Origin: Desulfobulbaceae bacterium
GTDB lineage: Bacteria; Desulfobacterota; Desulfobulbia; Desulfobulbales; Desulfobulbaceae
Reading direction: 5' to 3'
Assembly: GCA_030633145.1 (NCBI GenBank)
Contig: DAOVTM010000049.1
Location: 1 to 14,006 of the forward strand
Length of the DNA stretch: 14,006 bases
Part shown: piece by piece, positions 13,488-14,006 of the stretch
Position numbering within the stretch: position 1 is the stretch's first letter
Layout: each line of letters opens with the position of its first letter
The notes under the pieces: model-generated
Database searches by the model: none
Seen by the model: only the letters and a program-made list of their open reading frames with translations
Told to the model about the DNA's origin: nothing
Translations under genes and position numbers: made by a program

Positions 13488-14006
13488 CTACTCCACCCCC
13501 AAAGCTTTAAAAACAGCGTCAACCGGATCGGAATAAAAACTCGTTTGGAACTTTGCAAACAATTCACCCGGCACAGTTGGTATATCGCTAACACTGCTCA
13601 TCGGAATCAAGACTCCTTCCGCCCCAGCATCAAAAGCAACCTGGAGTGTCTCAGCCAGATTCTCCACTGGAACAATGCTACCACCGAGACTCATCTCACC
13701 CAGAGTAACAAGCTGCCCCTGTACTGGTTTCCCAAGTAAGCCGGAACAGAGGGTAACAAAACTGGAAAGAGTCAGCACCTCAGCTGGCCCTGAGTTGTGA
13801 AGTTCCACGAGTTGCAAATGATAGTCATGGGTACCAACTTTTGAAGAGACACTTACGCTTCCGATATTCGCCTTGAAGTAGTCAAACGCTATCTTAATTT
13901 TTTCCTTAGTTTTCGTGTTACTTCCTACCCCTGAGATTGATAGTTTTCCATTGCCTGCTGACACCTGCAACTCCAAACGATACAGCCCCAGTAGCCCACT
14001 TGTTCC
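13488..14006 (-). CDS. brxL: BREX system Lon-like protein BrxL, C-terminal part (cut by the window edge)
   Basis: The frame is open from base 14006 down to the TAG at 13488-13490, giving the last 172 residues of a longer protein. The sequence is the Lon-like C-terminal domain of BrxL, including the characteristic 'PMSSVSDIPTVPGELFAKFQ' stretch and the terminal 'DPVDAVFKALGVE'. BrxL (about 680 residues) joins an AAA+ motor to this domain and is the last gene of type I BREX operons (brxA, brxB, brxC, pglX, pglZ, brxL), so the rest of the operon should lie to the right. It forms ring-shaped assemblies that bind DNA and contribute to phage restriction. The segment equivalent to Lon's 'GPSAG' reads 'GPAEV', and no lysine is found where Lon has 'LKEKL' (here 'LAETL'), so the Ser-Lys dyad is missing. 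The nearest in-frame start candidate in the window, a TTG at 13976, is internal. Confidence 0.92.
   Translation of the reverse strand, partial: GTSGLLGLYRLELQVSAGNGKLSISGVGSNTKTKEKIKIAFDYFKANIGSVSVSSKVGTHDYHLQLVELHNSGPAEVLTLSSFVTLCSGLLGKPVQGQLVTLGEMSLGGSIVPVENLAETLQVAFDAGAEGVLIPMSSVSDIPTVPGELFAKFQTSFYSDPVDAVFKALGVE

Noticed and set aside
1..14006. CRISPR arrays, tRNA or rRNA genes, integrase genes
   Set aside because: No regularly spaced direct repeats, cloverleaf-like sequence, rRNA motifs or recombinase motifs were found in the window.

Overview
This window looks like a chromosomal segment from a Gram-negative delta-type proteobacterium (Desulfobacterota, perhaps Desulfobulbales). That placement is inferred from overall protein character, the rpsA-ihfB gene pair, type IV pilus and DUF4388 genes, and typical intergenic repeats; no rRNA or marker comparison was possible. 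No rRNA, tRNA, CRISPR array or complete insertion sequence was seen.

Left part (1-5455): a small DUF4388 protein and a YciO/TsaC-family protein read rightward. They converge on a leftward block in which ribosomal protein S1 (rpsA) is followed by an IHF/HU-type DNA-bending protein, the arrangement known from other proteobacteria. The rpsA leader is unusual: it carries two tandem diverged copies of an RNA hairpin with a nearly invariant tip and partly compensatory stem changes, and a third inverted repeat further upstream. Upstream lies a second leftward pair: a PilT/PilU-type pilus retraction ATPase and a zinc-ribbon protein with a degenerate receiver domain.

Middle (5456-8927): a divergent promoter region separates the pilus ATPase from ilvD (dihydroxy-acid dehydratase, branched-chain amino acid synthesis). 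A nested palindromic REP/MITE-like repeat follows, and then a periplasmic substrate-binding protein of the LivJ/LivK type.

Right part (8928-14006): after a strong terminator comes a two-gene cassette, an OLD/RecF-like AAA ATPase overlapping by 4 nt a TOPRIM-like DUF4276 protein. This is a candidate anti-phage module. It sits between two closely similar copies of the Liv-type binding protein. The second copy is followed by a LivH permease, but no LivM, LivG or LivF is present. About 500 bp of AT-rich, gene-poor DNA with a REP-like palindrome follows, and then the C-terminus of BrxL on the minus strand, the last gene of a type I BREX phage-defence operon that continues past the right edge. The right third therefore appears to be the border of a defence island beside a split, incomplete branched-chain amino acid transport cluster.
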